Assembly: GCA_902528375.1 (NCBI GenBank)
Contig: CABZSS010000005.1
Coordinates: 1 to 59,892 of the forward strand
Direction of reading: 5' to 3'
From: an uncultured Pelagibacteraceae bacterium
Lineage (GTDB): Bacteria > Pseudomonadota > Alphaproteobacteria > Pelagibacterales > Pelagibacteraceae
Length of the DNA: 59,892 nt
The translations under genes were made by a program, and so were the position numbers. Positions 1 to 8,424 of the stretch are shown one piece after another (within the stretch, counting starts at the first letter, position 1; every line of letters begins with the position of its first letter). The notes below the pieces were generated by a model. The model had not been told where the DNA came from, did not search any database, and saw only the letters and a program-made list of their open reading frames with translations.

Positions 1-783
1 TAAAAATGAAGTATTGTTTAAACTTGGGAAAACAAGTTCAAGAATTTCTTTTGAAAAATCGTCCTTTTTTAGATTTATGAACCCCTTTGAAAAAATGATC
101 TTTTTTAATTCATCTATTAATCTTTCTTTAGAGATTTTAAGCAAGCCATCTAAATTTTGTTTGATAACTTTTTTTATTTTTGGCTCGTGGTCTTTTTTTG
201 AATAATTTAAGAAAAATCTTATATATCTGAGTATTCTAAGGTAATCTTCTTGAATGCGTTTTGACGGATCTCCAATAAATGTGACACAACCACTTTCCAG
301 ATCTTTTCTTCCATTAAAGGGATCAAACACTTCACCATAAATATTCGAGTAAATTGAGTTAAAAGTAAAGTCTCTTCTTTCCGCATCCTCTCTCCAATCT
401 TTTGAAAATAATACCTTTGCATGTCTTCCATCAGTTGATATGTCCTTTCTTAAAGATGTAATTTCAAATTTCTTATCATCAATAATTGCAGTTATTGTTC
501 CATGATTTTTTCCGGTTTCATAAAAAGAAATATTATTTTTCTTTAACGATAGTATAACTTCGTCAGGATTTATGTTTGTTGCCAAATCAATATCATCTAC
601 AATCTCATGGCAAAAAATTTTCCTAACACATCCTCCTACATAATAAATATCACTTTCATCTGAAAAAGACTTAATTGCGTCAAATATTTTTTTTACTGGA
701 AAATTTTTCTGAATATCCAATGTATTATTTCTAAATAAATCGTTTTTTTTGTGATTAAAAAAGTTATTAATTAGTTTAAACAT
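1..783 (-). CDS. cca: CCA-adding enzyme (tRNA nucleotidyltransferase), 3' end cut by window
   Basis: The frame is open from an ATG at 783 to the window edge (261 codons, no stop), so the C-terminus is missing. It would add or repair the 3' CCA of tRNAs. Visible class II nucleotidyltransferase motifs are GGCVR near residue 50, the catalytic DIDLAT (DxD) soon after, the RRDFTFN motif near residue 140, DPFNG, and the IQEDYLRILRYIRF segment that starts the neck domain. The ATG lies only three bases beyond the encoded CCA of the tRNA-Gln gene, leaving no room for a Shine-Dalgarno. A TTG about 21 codons in is an alternative start. Family call is firm; start is less sure. Confidence 0.93.
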   Translation of the reverse strand, partial: MFKLINNFFNHKKNDLFRNNTLDIQKNFPVKKIFDAIKSFSDESDIYYVGGCVRKIFCHEIVDDIDLATNINPDEVILSLKKNNISFYETGKNHGTITAIIDDKKFEITSLRKDISTDGRHAKVLFSKDWREDAERRDFTFNSIYSNIYGEVFDPFNGRKDLESGCVTFIGDPSKRIQEDYLRILRYIRFFLNYSKKDHEPKIKKVIKQNLDGLLKISKERLIDELKKIIFSKGFINLKKDDFSKEILELVFPSLNNTSFL

Positions 784-786
784 AAC

Positions 787-861
787 TGGCTGGGGCGCTA
801 GGATTCGAACCTAGGAATGGCGGTACCAAAAACCGCTGCCTTACCACTTGGCTACGCCCCA
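787..861 (-). tRNA. tRNA-Gln (anticodon UUG)
   Basis: Read on the minus strand this 75-base sequence folds as a cloverleaf. The acceptor stem TGGGGCG pairs with CGCCCCA. The anticodon stem GCGGT/ACCGC encloses loop TTTTGGT with TTG at positions 34-36. The T arm is CTAGG/CCTAG with loop TTCGAAT. The 3' CCA is encoded, preceded by discriminator G. It lies between ispE (33 bases upstream) and the CCA-adding enzyme gene (3 bases downstream), so it is probably co-transcribed with one or both. A weak TATAAG (872-877) could be a -10 box. Confidence 0.95.
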
Positions 862-894
862 AAATTAAATTCTTATAACACAACTAATCTAAAA

Positions 895-1725
895 TTATAT
901 AGTTTTAGACATTACAGACCAATATTTTTTGTATTTATTGGTGAATAATTTAGACGCATTTAGTAAGTTTTTTTTAGACTTAAAATAGGCAACAAAACAA
1001 GAACCAGACCCTGTCATTCTTACAAATTCTATCCCTTTTAAGCTTTTCAGAAAAAATACTGGTTTGCTAATATTTCTAAATTTTTTTAATACAATTGGTT
1101 CCAAATCATTCTTTTTATTATTTAATTTAAGCAAATTTTTTTTATTTGATGGTATTTTCTTTGAAAAATTTTTAAATTTTGAAAAAATATATTTTGTAGA
1201 ACATCCAATTTTTGGTTTAAATATAAGCAAATGATAATTCAATCCTTTTTTTAATGATTGAATTGAATTGTTTGAGTTCAAAAAAAATGGACCCTTGTAT
1301 AACCCTATCTTTACATCGTTACCTACCATTTCACAAACCTCTAAAATTCTTTTTTTATTTAAAATTATAATTTTCCTTTTTAAAAAAAAATTTAGAATTG
1401 AGGCAGCATTCATAGAACCCCCTCCCATACCTGACTTTTGAGGAATATTTTTTGTAACTTTTATATAGTATTTTTTTTTAATTAGTCTTTTTTGGTCTAA
1501 AATTTTAAGTAAAGTAGAAACAGAATTTTTTTTACTTATTCCTTTAGAGAATTTTCCATCAAATTTTATAAAGTGTTTTTTACGATTAATTGTCGATATT
1601 TCTATCCTATCATGTAAATCAATAAAACTAAAAAGAGACTGTATTCTATGAAATCTTTTTTTTTTTGAAACTACGTTTAAAAAAAGATTAATTTTTGCAA
1701 AAGACTTTATTACTTTTCTGTGCAT
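895..1725 (-). CDS. ispE: 4-diphosphocytidyl-2-C-methyl-D-erythritol kinase
   Basis: Cytosolic GHMP-family kinase of the MEP isoprenoid pathway; phosphorylates CDP-ME at the 2-hydroxyl. At 276 aa it has normal length. The N-terminus carries the family start AKINLFLNV. The ATP-binding glycine loop PQKSGMGGGSMNAAS lies at about residues 95-109. The C-terminal GHMP motif MTGSGSCFVAYF lies near residue 240. It follows the TPR gene by 7 bases on the same strand and is followed by tRNA-Gln. Together with ispH at 18 kb it provides precursors for the carotenoid and quinone genes in this window. Confidence 0.95.
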   Translation of the reverse strand: MHRKVIKSFAKINLFLNVVSKKKRFHRIQSLFSFIDLHDRIEISTINRKKHFIKFDGKFSKGISKKNSVSTLLKILDQKRLIKKKYYIKVTKNIPQKSGMGGGSMNAASILNFFLKRKIIILNKKRILEVCEMVGNDVKIGLYKGPFFLNSNNSIQSLKKGLNYHLLIFKPKIGCSTKYIFSKFKNFSKKIPSNKKNLLKLNNKKNDLEPIVLKKFRNISKPVFFLKSLKGIEFVRMTGSGSCFVAYFKSKKNLLNASKLFTNKYKKYWSVMSKTI

Positions 1726-1732
1726 GTGAAAT

Positions 1733-3406
1733 TTAGGTTTTTTCTATACCATAAATAATCTTTTTTTTAACATCAATTTTCATTTCATCGTCTGTTTCAT
1801 CTAAATTTAATACATTATTCCAAAAATATCTTGCTTGTATTTTTCTATTTAGCATCCAAAGTATGTCCCCGTAATGATCATTCACTATCGGATCATATGG
1901 CATTAATTCTACAGCTTTCTTCAAATATTTTTCTGCATTTTCAAAATCGTTTATTAAATAATATCCCCATCCCAAAGAGTCGGTTATGTAAGGGTCATTC
2001 TTTCTTAAATCATATGCTTCTTTTAACATTTCCATTGAATGTTCAATTTTATAGTTTCTCTCCAACCAACTATATGCAAGGTAATTTAATACGTAAGGAT
2101 TTTCTCGAGTAATATTTAAAGACTCTAATAAATCTTTGTCAGCAGTTTCGTAATCTCCAATCCTTTCAAAGCTGCCTCCCCGCCTGTATAAAATATCAGC
2201 ATAAGCTTTTGATCTGTTGTCTAACAAGTCTAATAATTTAGAGTAAATTTTTATCGCATCGTCATATTTTTCAAAGCTTTTGTAAATTCCACCCATATCA
2301 TACAAAATTTTTATATTATTAGTTTTTAATCCATCAAATTTTTTTTCTAAAAAATCGATTGCTGCTGTTTCATTTTCCTGTTTTTTGACAATTGAAGATT
2401 TTTTTTTATTTTTATACCAACTAAAAATAAGATCTTCCTCTGAAATAAAATTTAAAGATTTTAAAGCTAAATCGAATTTTTTATTACTTATATAATTTTC
2501 AGCTAATAAACTATTATTAAAATTAAATTCAGGATTTAGATAATTTGATAAATGAATATAGAAATTTGACTTTTTATAAAGTTCTTGTGAAGAATATAAG
2601 TTAGAAATCAAAAACAAAAATTCAGATACAATATGACGTTCATTTTTACATGAGAACGCAGAAGTAATTTTGTCGTATCTTTTATTTTCAATCCACTGTT
2701 TTGCTTGAGCAATTAAAATGCTGCTATTCGTATAATCAATCTTATTTTGTAACTCGTTTATTTTATTAAAATCTTTGGTTTGAGCTAAATAATTAATGTA
2801 AAAAAAAATATACCTTGAAAAATCCTCAGTATCTTTAATTACAAGCTCTTCAAATAAAAGATCTGTGTTCTCTTTGCCTAAGTAACAAGACTGAAAAATC
2901 TTTTTTATTTTATCTATTTCACCGAACTGGACATCCTCGTTTTTGTCCATTTTTTTAAATATAATTGTATCTAGATAATCTTTTAATGTCTCTTTGATGA
3001 TAAGCTCAAGGGTATCAAGTGGAACTTCGCCCATTTGCTCCAAGGTTAACATCGCGTTTGAGAAATCTTTTTTATTTATCGAATTTAGAGCTAACAGTAC
3101 TTTTGCTTCAAAAAAATTTGTTTCGTTGACCTTTAATTGAATAGCTTTATTAAAAGCGATATCAATCTTATTGTTTAGAACTAATGAGATAAGATAATTT
3201 TCCAAGTAACTCTCATGAGTTTTAACAAGACTCTTTGTCTTATTTAAATATTTTAACGAATCTTTATCGTCTTGATTATTAATGGATATTATTGCTGAAA
3301 AATAATTTGATAAATACTTGTGGTTGAATTCAATATTTTCAGTTGTTTTAGCGTAGGAAAAAGTTTGATATAAAAAAATTATTAAAAAAAAACAAATTTT
3401 TTTCAT
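1733..3406 (-). CDS. Exported TPR-repeat protein
   Basis: 557 aa. Residues 1-19 look like a Sec signal peptide (Lys-Lys, hydrophobic core, cleavage near SYA), so the protein is probably periplasmic or surface-associated. The rest is helical. The C-terminal ~200 residues contain clear tetratricopeptide repeats, for example YDDAIKIYSKLL and FENAEKYLKKAVELMPYDP, ending with the D-P signature typical of TPR. The arrangement of a TPR exporter or assembly-like protein ahead of ispE is seen in alphaproteobacteria. No enzymatic motif is visible, and the specific partner cannot be inferred. It starts 42 bases from the divergent glycosylase gene, so the two share a very short promoter region. Confidence 0.85.
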   Translation of the reverse strand: MKKICFFLIIFLYQTFSYAKTTENIEFNHKYLSNYFSAIISINNQDDKDSLKYLNKTKSLVKTHESYLENYLISLVLNNKIDIAFNKAIQLKVNETNFFEAKVLLALNSINKKDFSNAMLTLEQMGEVPLDTLELIIKETLKDYLDTIIFKKMDKNEDVQFGEIDKIKKIFQSCYLGKENTDLLFEELVIKDTEDFSRYIFFYINYLAQTKDFNKINELQNKIDYTNSSILIAQAKQWIENKRYDKITSAFSCKNERHIVSEFLFLISNLYSSQELYKKSNFYIHLSNYLNPEFNFNNSLLAENYISNKKFDLALKSLNFISEEDLIFSWYKNKKKSSIVKKQENETAAIDFLEKKFDGLKTNNIKILYDMGGIYKSFEKYDDAIKIYSKLLDLLDNRSKAYADILYRRGGSFERIGDYETADKDLLESLNITRENPYVLNYLAYSWLERNYKIEHSMEMLKEAYDLRKNDPYITDSLGWGYYLINDFENAEKYLKKAVELMPYDPIVNDHYGDILWMLNRKIQARYFWNNVLNLDETDDEMKIDVKKKIIYGIEKT

Positions 3407-3448
3407 ACTTAAAGAATATGATTTTTTTTTTTAAATAAAAGAAATAAA

Positions 3449-4105
3449 ATGCAAAAATACAACTTTATCAAATCTACTTTTACCTTCTCAAATGCTCCTA
3501 TTAAAAGATTTGTTAAAATCGAAAAAAAGGAGGATTTGCTTAAAAAACTTAAGGACGAAATCTCCAATATTGAAAATTGCTCTCTTAAAAATAATTCAAA
3601 CAATCTGGTTTTTGCTGATGGTGATCCTAACAGTAGCATTATGCTGATAGGTGAAGGTCCTGGTCAAAAAGAAGATGAGCAGGGAAAACCATTTGTAGGT
3701 GACGCAGGCTTACTTTTAAATAAAATGTTGGCAGCGATAAATATTAATCGAAATAAAGTTTATGTTACAAATATAGTAAATTACAGACCACCTGAAAATA
3801 GAAAACCTAATGAAGTTGAGATCAATACTTACGTTCCATTTATAAAAAAACATATCTCAATTATAAATCCTAAGTTAATCGTATTATTAGGAGGCACTGC
3901 TATGGAGGCTTTTTTTGGAAATAAAGAAAAAATTTCTAAATCAAGAGGAGTTTGGAAAGAATTAATTGTTAATAACAAAACTTATTTAACTATGGTTACT
4001 TTCCACCCTGCTTATTTGTTAAGACAACCTGATCAAAAAAAATTTTCTTGGGCAGATTTAAAAGAAATAAAAAATAAAATTGAAGAATTGAAAATTGGAA
4101 TATAA
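3449..4105 (+). CDS. Uracil-DNA glycosylase, family 4/5 type
   Basis: 218 aa; removes uracil from DNA. The conserved core is present: motif GEGPGQKEDEQGKPFVGDAG near residues 73-92, the loop VTNIVNYRPPENRKP, and the late motif TFHPAYLLRQP with the conserved His. Family-4 enzymes normally bind a 4Fe-4S cluster through four cysteines. Here only one Cys is present (ENC, about residue 44), and the expected Cys before RPP is Tyr. It is therefore a cluster-less variant, as I recall also occurring in other alphaproteobacteria. It overlaps the RNase HII gene by 11 bases and starts a short DNA-maintenance run with ccrM. Confidence 0.9.
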   Translation: MQKYNFIKSTFTFSNAPIKRFVKIEKKEDLLKKLKDEISNIENCSLKNNSNNLVFADGDPNSSIMLIGEGPGQKEDEQGKPFVGDAGLLLNKMLAAININRNKVYVTNIVNYRPPENRKPNEVEINTYVPFIKKHISIINPKLIVLLGGTAMEAFFGNKEKISKSRGVWKELIVNNKTYLTMVTFHPAYLLRQPDQKKFSWADLKEIKNKIEELKIGI

Positions 4106-4679
4106 ATCTCAAAAAAATGTAGCTGGAGTAGATGAGGTTGGTAGAGGTAGTCTTATCGGGCCCGTATATGCGGCAGCAGTCATTTTTAAAAAAGGTTTTG
4201 ATAAAAAGAAAGTAAAAGACTCAAAAAAATTATCTCCAAGGAAAAGAGAATTTTTAGAGAACTATATTAAAAAAAATTCTTATTGGGCTATTGGGACTGC
4301 TTCAAAGAAAGAAATTGAAAAAATTAATATTTTAAACGCATCTCTTTTGGCGATGAAAAGATCAATTTTAAAATTAAAATTCAAACCTCAATTAATAAAA
4401 GTTGATGGAAATAAAAAACCTTATATTAATAACCTCAATATAAAATCAGTTGTTAGAGGTGACCAGAAAATTCCAGAAATTTCTGCAGCATCTATTTTAG
4501 CTAAAGTCTCAAGAGACCGATTGATTAAAAAAATGTCAAAAAAATTTAAAGGTTATTTGTGGGATAAAAATGTTGGTTATGGAACTAGAGATCATCTTTC
4601 AGCAATTAAAAAATTTGGAATTACAAAACATCATAGAAAAACATTCAAACCAATACACAATATATTGAGTCCCAAATAA
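4095..4679 (+). CDS. rnhB: Ribonuclease HII
   Basis: 194 aa; cleaves the RNA strand of RNA-DNA hybrids, including single ribonucleotides in DNA. Catalytic acidic residues are visible in GVDEVGRG (residues ~11-18), in VDGNKKPY and in ASILAKVSRDR. The C-terminal GYGTRDHLSAIKKFG and HRKTFKP motifs are typical. The best start is a TTG at 4095, inside the end of the preceding glycosylase gene; there is no suitable ATG before the conserved VAGVDEVGRG. A second RNase H (rnhA, 19945) is also in the window. The rnhB-ccrM adjacency is common in alphaproteobacteria. Confidence 0.94.
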   Translation: MEYKSQKNVAGVDEVGRGSLIGPVYAAAVIFKKGFDKKKVKDSKKLSPRKREFLENYIKKNSYWAIGTASKKEIEKINILNASLLAMKRSILKLKFKPQLIKVDGNKKPYINNLNIKSVVRGDQKIPEISAASILAKVSRDRLIKKMSKKFKGYLWDKNVGYGTRDHLSAIKKFGITKHHRKTFKPIHNILSPK

Positions 4680-4719
4680 TCGAAGGCACAATTAATCAAA
4701 ATTAATTCAATCATGAGTT

Positions 4720-4742
4720 GACCTGGACTCCGACCTGGAGTC
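4720..4742 (+). promoter_or_regulatory. Paired GANTC sites in a GC-rich direct and inverted repeat upstream of ccrM
   Basis: Two 11-base near-identical direct repeats, GACCTGGACTC (4720-4730) and GACCTGGAGTC (4732-4742), sit 12 bases apart. Each ends in a GANTC site, the recognition sequence expected for CcrM. The two GANTC sites also form a perfect 6-bp inverted repeat (GACTCC/GGAGTC, loop GACCT). The block is strikingly GC-rich for this genome and lies 17-40 bases before the ccrM ATG. In Caulobacter the ccrM leader also carries GANTC sites that affect its expression. That it acts the same way here is inference. Confidence 0.6.
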
Positions 4743-4759
4743 TAATTGTTTCTTTTAAA

Positions 4760-5839
4760 ATGACAGGGTTAGACTTAAAGAACAAAATTATTAACGGGGA
4801 CAGTCTTAAAGAATTAAAAAAAATTCCAGATGAGACTTTCGATTTAGTTTTTGCAGATCCGCCTTACAACCTTCAACTTAAAAATAAACTAATTAGACCA
4901 GATAGATCGAAAGTTAATGCAGTAAATGATAAATGGGATCAATTTGAAAGTTTTAAGAAATATGATGATTTCACTTATACTTGGTTAAGCGAGTGTAAAA
5001 GAATTTTAAAAAAGAATGGAGCCATTTGGGTTATAGGAAGTTATCATAATATATTCAGAGTTGGTGCAGCTATTCAAAATTTAGGTTTTTGGATTTTAAA
5101 CGATGTAATTTGGAACAAAAAAAATCCAATGCCGAATTTTAGAGGAACAAGGTTTACTAATGCTCATGAAACTTTAATTTGGGCTTCAAAATCAGAGAAA
5201 TCAAAATATACCTTTAATTATCAGTCATTAAAATGCTTGAATGATGATTTGCAAATGAGATCCAATTGGGATTTGCCTATTTGCAATGGAACAGAACGTT
5301 TAAAAAAAGATGGAAAGAAAGTTCATTCGACACAAAAACCAGAAGCTTTACTTCATAGAATTTTATTAGCAACTTCAAATAAAAATGATTTAATTCTTGA
5401 TCCATTTTTAGGATCAGGAACGACTGCAACAGTTGCAAAAAAATTGAGTAGAAATTATTACGGTATAGAAAAAGAAAAATACTATTTTAAAGCTGCCGAA
5501 CAAAGATTGAAGAATACAAAACCAATAGAAGATCATTATTTAGATACGCTTAAAAACAATAAATCAAAACCAAGAGTACCTTTTGGTTCATTGGTTGAAT
5601 TGGGAATAATCAAGCCTGGTACTATTATTTTTGATGACAAAAAGAAAATCAGTGCGAAAATTATGGTTGATGGGAGTATCAAACATGCTCAAACCGAAGG
5701 TTCAATTCATAAGGTTGCAGCTACAATTTTAGGAGCTGAAAGCTGTAATGGGTGGACATATTGGCATTGTGAATTAGGAAATACTTTTGTACCAATAGAT
5801 AATTTAAGACAAAAATTCTTGTCAAAAAATTATTTATAA
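4760..5839 (+). CDS. ccrM: Cell-cycle adenine DNA methyltransferase CcrM (GANTC)
   Basis: 359 aa from the ATG at 4760, very close to Caulobacter CcrM; an upstream in-frame ATG at 4718 would put the GANTC repeat inside the coding region and is unlikely. Methylates adenine in GANTC. It shows the beta-class order: catalytic DPPY at residues ~33-36, then the AdoMet motif DPFLGSGTT near residue 217. The C-terminal ~80 residues contain the CcrM-specific domain (GSIHKVAATILGAESCNGWTYW), absent from restriction-type relatives. It overlaps the convergent monooxygenase gene by 10 bases. Probably self-regulated through the GANTC repeat just upstream. Confidence 0.95.
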   Translation: MTGLDLKNKIINGDSLKELKKIPDETFDLVFADPPYNLQLKNKLIRPDRSKVNAVNDKWDQFESFKKYDDFTYTWLSECKRILKKNGAIWVIGSYHNIFRVGAAIQNLGFWILNDVIWNKKNPMPNFRGTRFTNAHETLIWASKSEKSKYTFNYQSLKCLNDDLQMRSNWDLPICNGTERLKKDGKKVHSTQKPEALLHRILLATSNKNDLILDPFLGSGTTATVAKKLSRNYYGIEKEKYYFKAAEQRLKNTKPIEDHYLDTLKNNKSKPRVPFGSLVELGIIKPGTIIFDDKKKISAKIMVDGSIKHAQTEGSIHKVAATILGAESCNGWTYWHCELGNTFVPIDNLRQKFLSKNYL

Positions 5840-6972
5840 ATTTTTCCTAAATAACTCTCTAAAAATTTTTTATTTCTTACTAATTTTTTCAAAAAAATAT
5901 TTCTAAAATATACAGTTAAGGGATTTGATAAATGAAAAGCAAACTGATTTAATTTTGATCTATTATTTACCATTTTTGTTTTATTAATTCTTCTTGTAAA
6001 AAAATCGGTTCTGGAATCGCTTTCTATACTTTCAAATAATTCGTACGCACTTTCTATCGATTGAGATGCGCCCTGGGCAAATGATGGTGGAAAAGCAAAA
6101 AAAGCGTCTCCTATTAGATAAATGTTCTTTTTTTTTAACTCAGAAAAATTATCACTGACAAAAACAGGAAATATTTTTAATTCTTTAATATTATTAAAAA
6201 ATTCTTTGTTTTCATGTGGAATATTATTCAGAATTTTTTGTATAAATAATTTATCATCAAACAATGAGTAATTATTTTGTTCGTCTGCTGAAAGTTTATA
6301 TTTCATTATAGCTATTAAGTTTAAATCTCCATCTGGAGAAACAGGATAAATTACATGATGAAAATCAGAGCCCAAAAATAACAAAATATTCTTTTTATCA
6401 ATTATATTGAAATTTGTGGGTATCATTCCCCTTATAGCTAAAGTATCGTTATATTTTGGTTGAATTTGTTTATTTGAAACGAGATTTCTACTTTTTGAAA
6501 AAACCCCGTCAGAAATAATTAAATAATCACATTCGTGAGTTTCTTTATTTTCAAAAATAAGTTTTATTTTCTCTTGCTCTTGATCAATTTTCGAGACGCT
6601 ATAATTTGTTTTGATCAAATCTTCTAAATCTTTTTTTAGAAAGTTGATTAAAACCGATCTTTTCAAAGTAGTATACTTACAATCATTTGAATTAAATTTA
6701 GATATATCTAGTTCACATATTTTTACTTGATCTTTTTTTGAATAAAAATTTATTTTTTCTGGATTAAATTTTTTGTTTTTTTCCAATTTATTAAATCCAA
6801 TTTCATTTAAAAATTTGACACTGTTTGTAGATAATTGCACACCATACCCTTCCCTTAAATTGAGAGATTTTTTTTTATCAAAAATCGATACTTGATATTT
6901 AGGATTTTTTTTAAAAAGATTGGCTATGAATAATCCTGATATTCCTGCTCCGATAATTCCAATTTTTTTCAT
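5830..6972 (-). CDS. FAD-dependent aromatic-ring monooxygenase-like protein
   Basis: 380 aa, PHBH/UbiH-type flavoprotein fold. N-terminal Rossmann motif GIIGAGISGL binds the ADP part of FAD. The middle DGVFSKSRNLV corresponds to the family DG motif. The C-terminal YLIGDAFFAFPPSFAQGAS is the GD motif contacting the ribityl chain. The substrate cannot be told; ubiquinone-ring hydroxylases, kynurenine monooxygenase-like and salicylate hydroxylase-like enzymes share this pattern. It follows mutY with a 4-base ATGA overlap, so it is translationally coupled to it. The C-terminal ~40 residues after the GD helix are basic and might touch membrane. Confidence 0.8.
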   Translation of the reverse strand: MKKIGIIGAGISGLFIANLFKKNPKYQVSIFDKKKSLNLREGYGVQLSTNSVKFLNEIGFNKLEKNKKFNPEKINFYSKKDQVKICELDISKFNSNDCKYTTLKRSVLINFLKKDLEDLIKTNYSVSKIDQEQEKIKLIFENKETHECDYLIISDGVFSKSRNLVSNKQIQPKYNDTLAIRGMIPTNFNIIDKKNILLFLGSDFHHVIYPVSPDGDLNLIAIMKYKLSADEQNNYSLFDDKLFIQKILNNIPHENKEFFNNIKELKIFPVFVSDNFSELKKKNIYLIGDAFFAFPPSFAQGASQSIESAYELFESIESDSRTDFFTRRINKTKMVNNRSKLNQFAFHLSNPLTVYFRNIFLKKLVRNKKFLESYLGKIYK

Positions 6973-7958
6973 ACATTGCTTGAAGCTACTCTAAATAATT
7001 TTTTTGTAAAAGATGGTATTACTTCACTTGCTATATTCTTTGGGTTTAAAATTACACCTTTATTTGTTGATTTAATCTTATTTTTGTTAATTACAATATT
7101 CATATCAATATTTGATATCTTAATTTTTGTTTTTATGTTCAGCGAAGAATAAAATTTTGACTTATTTATTTCATTCATTGGAAAGATTAATAGATTCTTA
7201 AGAAAGTTAAATTTATTATTTCTAACTAATAACATTTTATTTTCATTCATATAAATATTTGCCTCAAAATATTTGGTCTTGTTTCTTTTTATTTTTTTTA
7301 TTAAGGAAAAATCTTTTCGCTTATATGAAATACAATTTATACTTATTGGACACTTCTCACATAATGGGGAGGTAGGTCTGCATACTAAAGCACCTAATTC
7401 CATAATGGCTTGCGCATAATCACTTGCTCTTTCTGATAATCCAAAAAAATTTTTTGAAATTTGCATATTTTCTTTTGATATATCTTTATCGCTTCTAAGG
7501 TATAGAACTCTTTTAAGAATTCTTTCAACATTTCCATCCAAAGGAATAAATTTTTGATTGAAAGCAATAGCCATTATTGCGGTAGACGTATAATCACCAA
7601 CTCCAGGCAAAGATTTTAAATCTTCAAAATTAGATGGTAAAATTCCACCGAATTTGCCAACAATCATTATCGCAGATTTTTTTAGATTTCTAGCTCTGGA
7701 GTAGTAACCCAGTCCTTCCCATAACTTCATTAGTGTTTGATCATTTGTTTTAGACAATTTTTTAAAGTTTGGAATTTTTTGTATAAATCTATTGAAATAA
7801 GGAATGACGGTTGAAACTTGAGTTTGTTGCAACATAAACTCACTAAGTAACGTAAAATAAAGTTTTTGTTCCTTAGAAGTATTTTTTCTCCATGGTAAAA
7901 TTCTCTTATTATTATCGTACCAAAACAAAATTTTTTTTGATATAGTTGACTTATTCAT
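6969..7958 (-). CDS. mutY: A/G-specific adenine glycosylase
   Basis: 329 aa; removes adenine mispaired with 8-oxoguanine. Visible are the MLQQTQV motif with the catalytic-domain Gln, the helix-hairpin-helix LPGVGDYT near residue 119, the catalytic Asp in PLDGNVERIL, and the iron-sulfur loop with C-x6-C-x2-C-x5-C spacing (CRPTSPLCEKCPISINC). The C-terminal NUDIX-like domain is short and degenerate. Its ATG (7956-7958 read backwards) overlaps the ATG of the divergent DUF721 gene by two bases. The homologous N-terminus of other MutY proteins supports this start. Confidence 0.95.
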   Translation of the reverse strand: MNKSTISKKILFWYDNNKRILPWRKNTSKEQKLYFTLLSEFMLQQTQVSTVIPYFNRFIQKIPNFKKLSKTNDQTLMKLWEGLGYYSRARNLKKSAIMIVGKFGGILPSNFEDLKSLPGVGDYTSTAIMAIAFNQKFIPLDGNVERILKRVLYLRSDKDISKENMQISKNFFGLSERASDYAQAIMELGALVCRPTSPLCEKCPISINCISYKRKDFSLIKKIKRNKTKYFEANIYMNENKMLLVRNNKFNFLKNLLIFPMNEINKSKFYSSLNIKTKIKISNIDMNIVINKNKIKSTNKGVILNPKNIASEVIPSFTKKLFRVASSNV

Positions 7959-8424
7959 GAATTTTAATTCTAATCAGAGATCTAAAGTCATTCAAGGGTT
8001 AAGATCCTTTAAAGACACTTTACCCACAAAAGTAAAAAAATTGTTAAAGCAAAAAGGAGAGGTTTATTCTGAACTTATAGAAAATTGGAGAATTTTTGTG
8101 GGTGATGAGCTGTTTTCTCTAAGTTATCCAAAAAAATATTTGAGTTCTAACAAGTTTAGAAAATCGGTATTGGAAGTTATGGTTAAAAGAGGTCACGAGG
8201 TAGAATTAGAGTATTCAAAAAAAAAAATAATAGAGAAGATTAATTCTTTTTTTGGATATGATTTAATTTCAACATTAAAAGTGTATACCTTTGACAGTAA
8301 AGATGAAAAACTAAAAAACGTTAAAAAAGGTAATTCCAAAATTAATTTAGGGGAAATTAAAAATAAAAAAATTGAAAATTCTTTAAAAGAATTCGCTAAA
8401 GTGTATAGAGAAAAAAATGATTAA
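7957..8424 (+). CDS. DUF721 / DciA-like protein
   Basis: 155 aa, basic. The conserved DUF721 core is visible: SELIENWRIFVGDELFSLSYPKKY followed by the hydrophobic VLEVMVKRGHEVELEY strand-helix. DUF721 includes DciA, a loader or partner of the DnaB helicase in bacteria lacking DnaC, and a replication role is possible. The C-terminal ~45 residues are Lys-rich and look disordered. Gene order mutY-DUF721-dsbA-smc is shared widely by alphaproteobacteria, which supports the call. It overlaps the DsbA gene by 8 bases. The start codon shares two bases with divergent mutY, so each promoter must lie in the other's coding region. Confidence 0.8.
   Translation: MNFNSNQRSKVIQGLRSFKDTLPTKVKKLLKQKGEVYSELIENWRIFVGDELFSLSYPKKYLSSNKFRKSVLEVMVKRGHEVELEYSKKKIIEKINSFFGYDLISTLKVYTFDSKDEKLKNVKKGNSKINLGEIKNKKIENSLKEFAKVYREKND

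Noticed and set aside
3409-3639. Minus-strand open frame between the TPR gene and the glycosylase
   Set aside because: It overlaps the glycosylase coding region in antisense and shows no protein-like features.
4718-4759. In-frame ATG upstream adding 14 residues to CcrM
   Set aside because: It would translate the GANTC repeat into MTWTPTWS-type sequence unlike other CcrM proteins, whereas ATG 4760 gives the usual length.
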